Source: Actinomycetes bacterium (GTDB taxonomy: Bacteria > Actinomycetota > Acidimicrobiia > Acidimicrobiales > RAAP-2). From it: a stretch of DNA of 6,530 nt. Location of the stretch: positions 1 through 6,530 of the forward strand of contig JAKCEC010000074.1 of assembly GCA_021841725.1 (NCBI GenBank), read 5' to 3'. Both the position numbers and the translations under genes were made by a program. A model generated the notes under the pieces. It saw only the letters and a list, made by a program, of their open reading frames with translations, was not told the DNA's origin and did no database searches. Of the stretch, positions 5,310 to 6,530 are shown piece after piece. Each line of letters starts with the position of its first letter. Positions within the stretch are counted from its first letter, which is position 1.

Positions 5310-6311
5310 GTCGTTGAGCAGTTGGGAGAAGGGGAGGGGCGGGTCGACGAAGAGGTGCTTGGACAGCGAACCCGGGATGGTATTGACCTCGTTGATGTAG
5401 AGCTCGGACTCGTTGGCCAAGAAATCGATGCGCGCGACACCGCGCACCATCGCCACGTCCACGGTCGCGCGCGCGGCCGACTCGAGCGCCTCGCGCTGAC
5501 CCGGCGCCAGGCGCGCGGGCAGTTCGCGCGGCGCCGACACCATGCCCTCGCCCCCCACGTACTTGTCGCGGTAGTCCAGGATCTCGGCGTCGGCGGCGCG
5601 ACGGATCGGCTTCTCAATCGCGGAGAGTTCGACGCGCGGATAGGTCCGTACGGCGATCTGCACGTCGGTGAGGTCGGCGCGGAAGGGCTCGATCACGCAA
5701 CCGCGCGCGAGGTGCACGTTGGTGAGGAGGCGAGCCTTCGCCGTCGCCAGGTCGGCCACGACGTCGATGCCGATCGACGAGCCCCCGAAGCGCGGTTTGA
5801 CGATGTAGGGACCCTCGAAGGCGAGCGACTCGGTCTCGGGGCTGAGCAGCGCGCGCGGCAGCGTCGACAGACCAGCCTGGGTCACCAGTGAGGAGAACGT
5901 CCACTTGTCCATACCAATGGCCGCCCCCGCCACACTGGGACCGCTGTAGGGAATCCCCGCGAGGTCGAGGGCGCCCTGGATGGTCCCATCCTCGCCCGGA
6001 CCGCCGTGGGTCGCCATGATCAGCGCCTCAATCTCGAGGCGACGGTCCTTGGAGAGTCGGCCACCCACGGCGTAGAAGCCGCCATCCACCCCCAGGCGCA
6101 ACGAGAGCTCAGTCGACCCCCGCGGGACGCCCTCGAGGAACGCCTCGGCCTCGCTGGTCGCGGCCACCTGGACGAAGTCGCCCGACTTCGTCCAGTAGAT
6201 GCCCACCGCGTCACCGCGACCACCGTGCAGTTCGCGCAGCGCCAAGAGACCGGTCAGAATTGAAATATCGTGCTCGGGGCTCGGACCGCCGAACAACACA
6301 CCTACTGTCAC
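5205..6311 (-). CDS. ddl: D-alanine--D-alanine ligase family protein
   Basis: This ATP-grasp ligase, 368 residues, joins two D-alanines for the end of the peptidoglycan stem peptide in the cytoplasm. The N-terminal motif FGGPSPEHDIS (7-17) carries the first D-Ala-site glutamate, E13. HGGPGEDGTIQG at 102-113 is diagnostic. VKPRFGGSSIG (171-181) gives the ATP-binding lysine and the serine loop. DYRDKY at 246-251 is the conserved Tyr/Lys loop. RIDF (294-297) and INEVNTIPG (306-314) hold the metal-binding D296, E308 and N310. Oddities are: the usual Gly-Arg-Glu after the E208 region is replaced by DLTDVQIAV; PGSLS stands where PGMT is usual; and a 26-residue tail (343-368) follows the normal end. 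A different second substrate (D-Ala-D-X) is possible but unproven. It starts at GTG with GAGG 7 nt upstream, 28 nt after a Mur ligase gene, so the two form a cell-wall operon. Confidence 0.93.
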   Translation of the reverse strand: MTVGVLFGGPSPEHDISILTGLLALRELHGGRGDAVGIYWTKSGDFVQVAATSEAEAFLEGVPRGSTELSLRLGVDGGFYAVGGRLSKDRRLEIEALIMATHGGPGEDGTIQGALDLAGIPYSGPSVAGAAIGMDKWTFSSLVTQAGLSTLPRALLSPETESLAFEGPYIVKPRFGGSSIGIDVVADLATAKARLLTNVHLARGCVIEPFRADLTDVQIAVRTYPRVELSAIEKPIRRAADAEILDYRDKYVGGEGMVSAPRELPARLAPGQREALESAARATVDVAMVRGVARIDFLANESELYINEVNTIPGSLSKHLFVDPPLPFSQLLNDLATEALERPAHRYSAAGADGLVLRSATAISAKLA

Positions 6312-6318
6312 CTGAGAA

Positions 6319-6322
6319 CCTC
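6319..6322 (-). promoter_or_regulatory. Ribosome binding site for the Ddl gene
   Basis: On the minus strand GAGG stands 7 nt ahead of GTG 6311, inside the 28-nt gap after the Mur ligase stop. It decides the GTG start, which also places the GGPSPEH motif at the normal distance from the N-terminus. It contrasts with the apparently leaderless starts in the left half of the window. Confidence 0.6.
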
Positions 6323-6339
6323 GCCGCTCGTCTAAACCA

Positions 6340-6530
6340 TCAAGGGTAGTGGTCGGGCAGGTCGTTGAGGTATAACACCGCGTCGCCGGCGCCTAGCGCC
6401 GCGCGCACCCACGCCACGGCCCCCTCGCGCGTGGCGAACTCGCGGACTGCGCCGCCGTACCCGCGTCGCAACGCCGCGCGATTCGTGCGACCGACGATCA
6501 CCAGTTCGACGCCGCGCTGGGCGATCAGAT
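6340..6530 (-). CDS. Mur ligase family protein, C-terminal end (MurF-like, partial)
   Basis: Only the last 63 codons lie in the window; the gene continues beyond the right edge. The translated tail contains a Rossmann-like strand ELVIVGRTN, a helix-strand part REFATREGAVAWVRAAL and the ending GDAVLYLNDLPDHYP. This matches the C-terminal domain of Mur ligases, in which a strand VVVG, an 'ea..l...l..GD.vL' segment and a short tail close the domain. The position directly upstream of a D-Ala--D-Ala ligase gene favours the MurF activity, which adds D-Ala-D-Ala to the UDP-MurNAc peptide in the cytoplasm. The LNDLPDHYP ending, instead of the common KGSR-type ending, suggests a divergent subgroup of Mur ligases. 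The stop is TGA at 6340-6342. Confidence 0.72.
   Translation of the reverse strand, partial: LIAQRGVELVIVGRTNRAALRRGYGGAVREFATREGAVAWVRAALGAGDAVLYLNDLPDHYP

Noticed and set aside
5322..5891. Plus-strand open frame of 189 codons opposite ddl
   Set aside because: It lies opposite conserved Ddl motifs, and its His/Arg/Gly-rich product looks like an antisense shadow.
1..6530. CRISPR arrays, insertion sequences, tandem repeats, attachment sites
   Set aside because: None was seen. In particular, the tRNA-Val 3' end is not repeated elsewhere in the window, and no integrase or transposase is present.

Overview
The window is a GC-rich, gene-dense stretch of chromosome. Several features suggest a high-GC actinobacterium: strong G/C at third codon positions, GTG starts, tightly packed or overlapping genes, starts without Shine-Dalgarno sequences but with a TAnnnT -10 box just upstream, and a membrane-bound winged-helix/BTAD regulator. 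A less-studied lineage such as Acidimicrobiia is possible, but that is inference. No insertion sequence, integrase, CRISPR array or phage gene is visible.

Left part (1-2184). A minus-strand tRNA-Val(UAC) with encoded CCA sits at the left edge behind a recognisable promoter. Upstream of it on the same strand is an inositol-monophosphatase family gene. A short divergent promoter region of about 40 bp separates that gene from a plus-strand pair: an unrecognised soluble 185-residue protein overlapped by 13 nt by a small lipoprotein. The lipoprotein gene meets a convergent acidic 118-residue hypothetical gene, and their stop codons share a CTAG.

Middle part (2311-5309). Three plus-strand genes form a cassette: a 234-residue helical protein resembling sigma-factor-like proteins of actinobacteria, a 195-residue exported or membrane-tethered Thr/Ala/Pro-rich protein, and a 560-residue protein with N-terminal membrane segments and a C-terminal winged helix plus BTAD domain. 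One uninterrupted open frame runs from 3012 to 5309, but its first 205 codons are best explained as a shadow of the exported-protein gene. This cassette is the least-explained and most interesting part of the window. A plausible reading is an envelope-sensing, membrane-tethered transcription regulator with its partners.

Right part (5205-6530). On the minus strand lie the 3' end of a Mur ligase gene (MurF-like) and, 28 nt downstream, a D-alanine--D-alanine ligase family gene. Together they form a peptidoglycan-precursor operon. The ligase gene's 3' end overlaps the regulator gene antiparallel by 105 bp.
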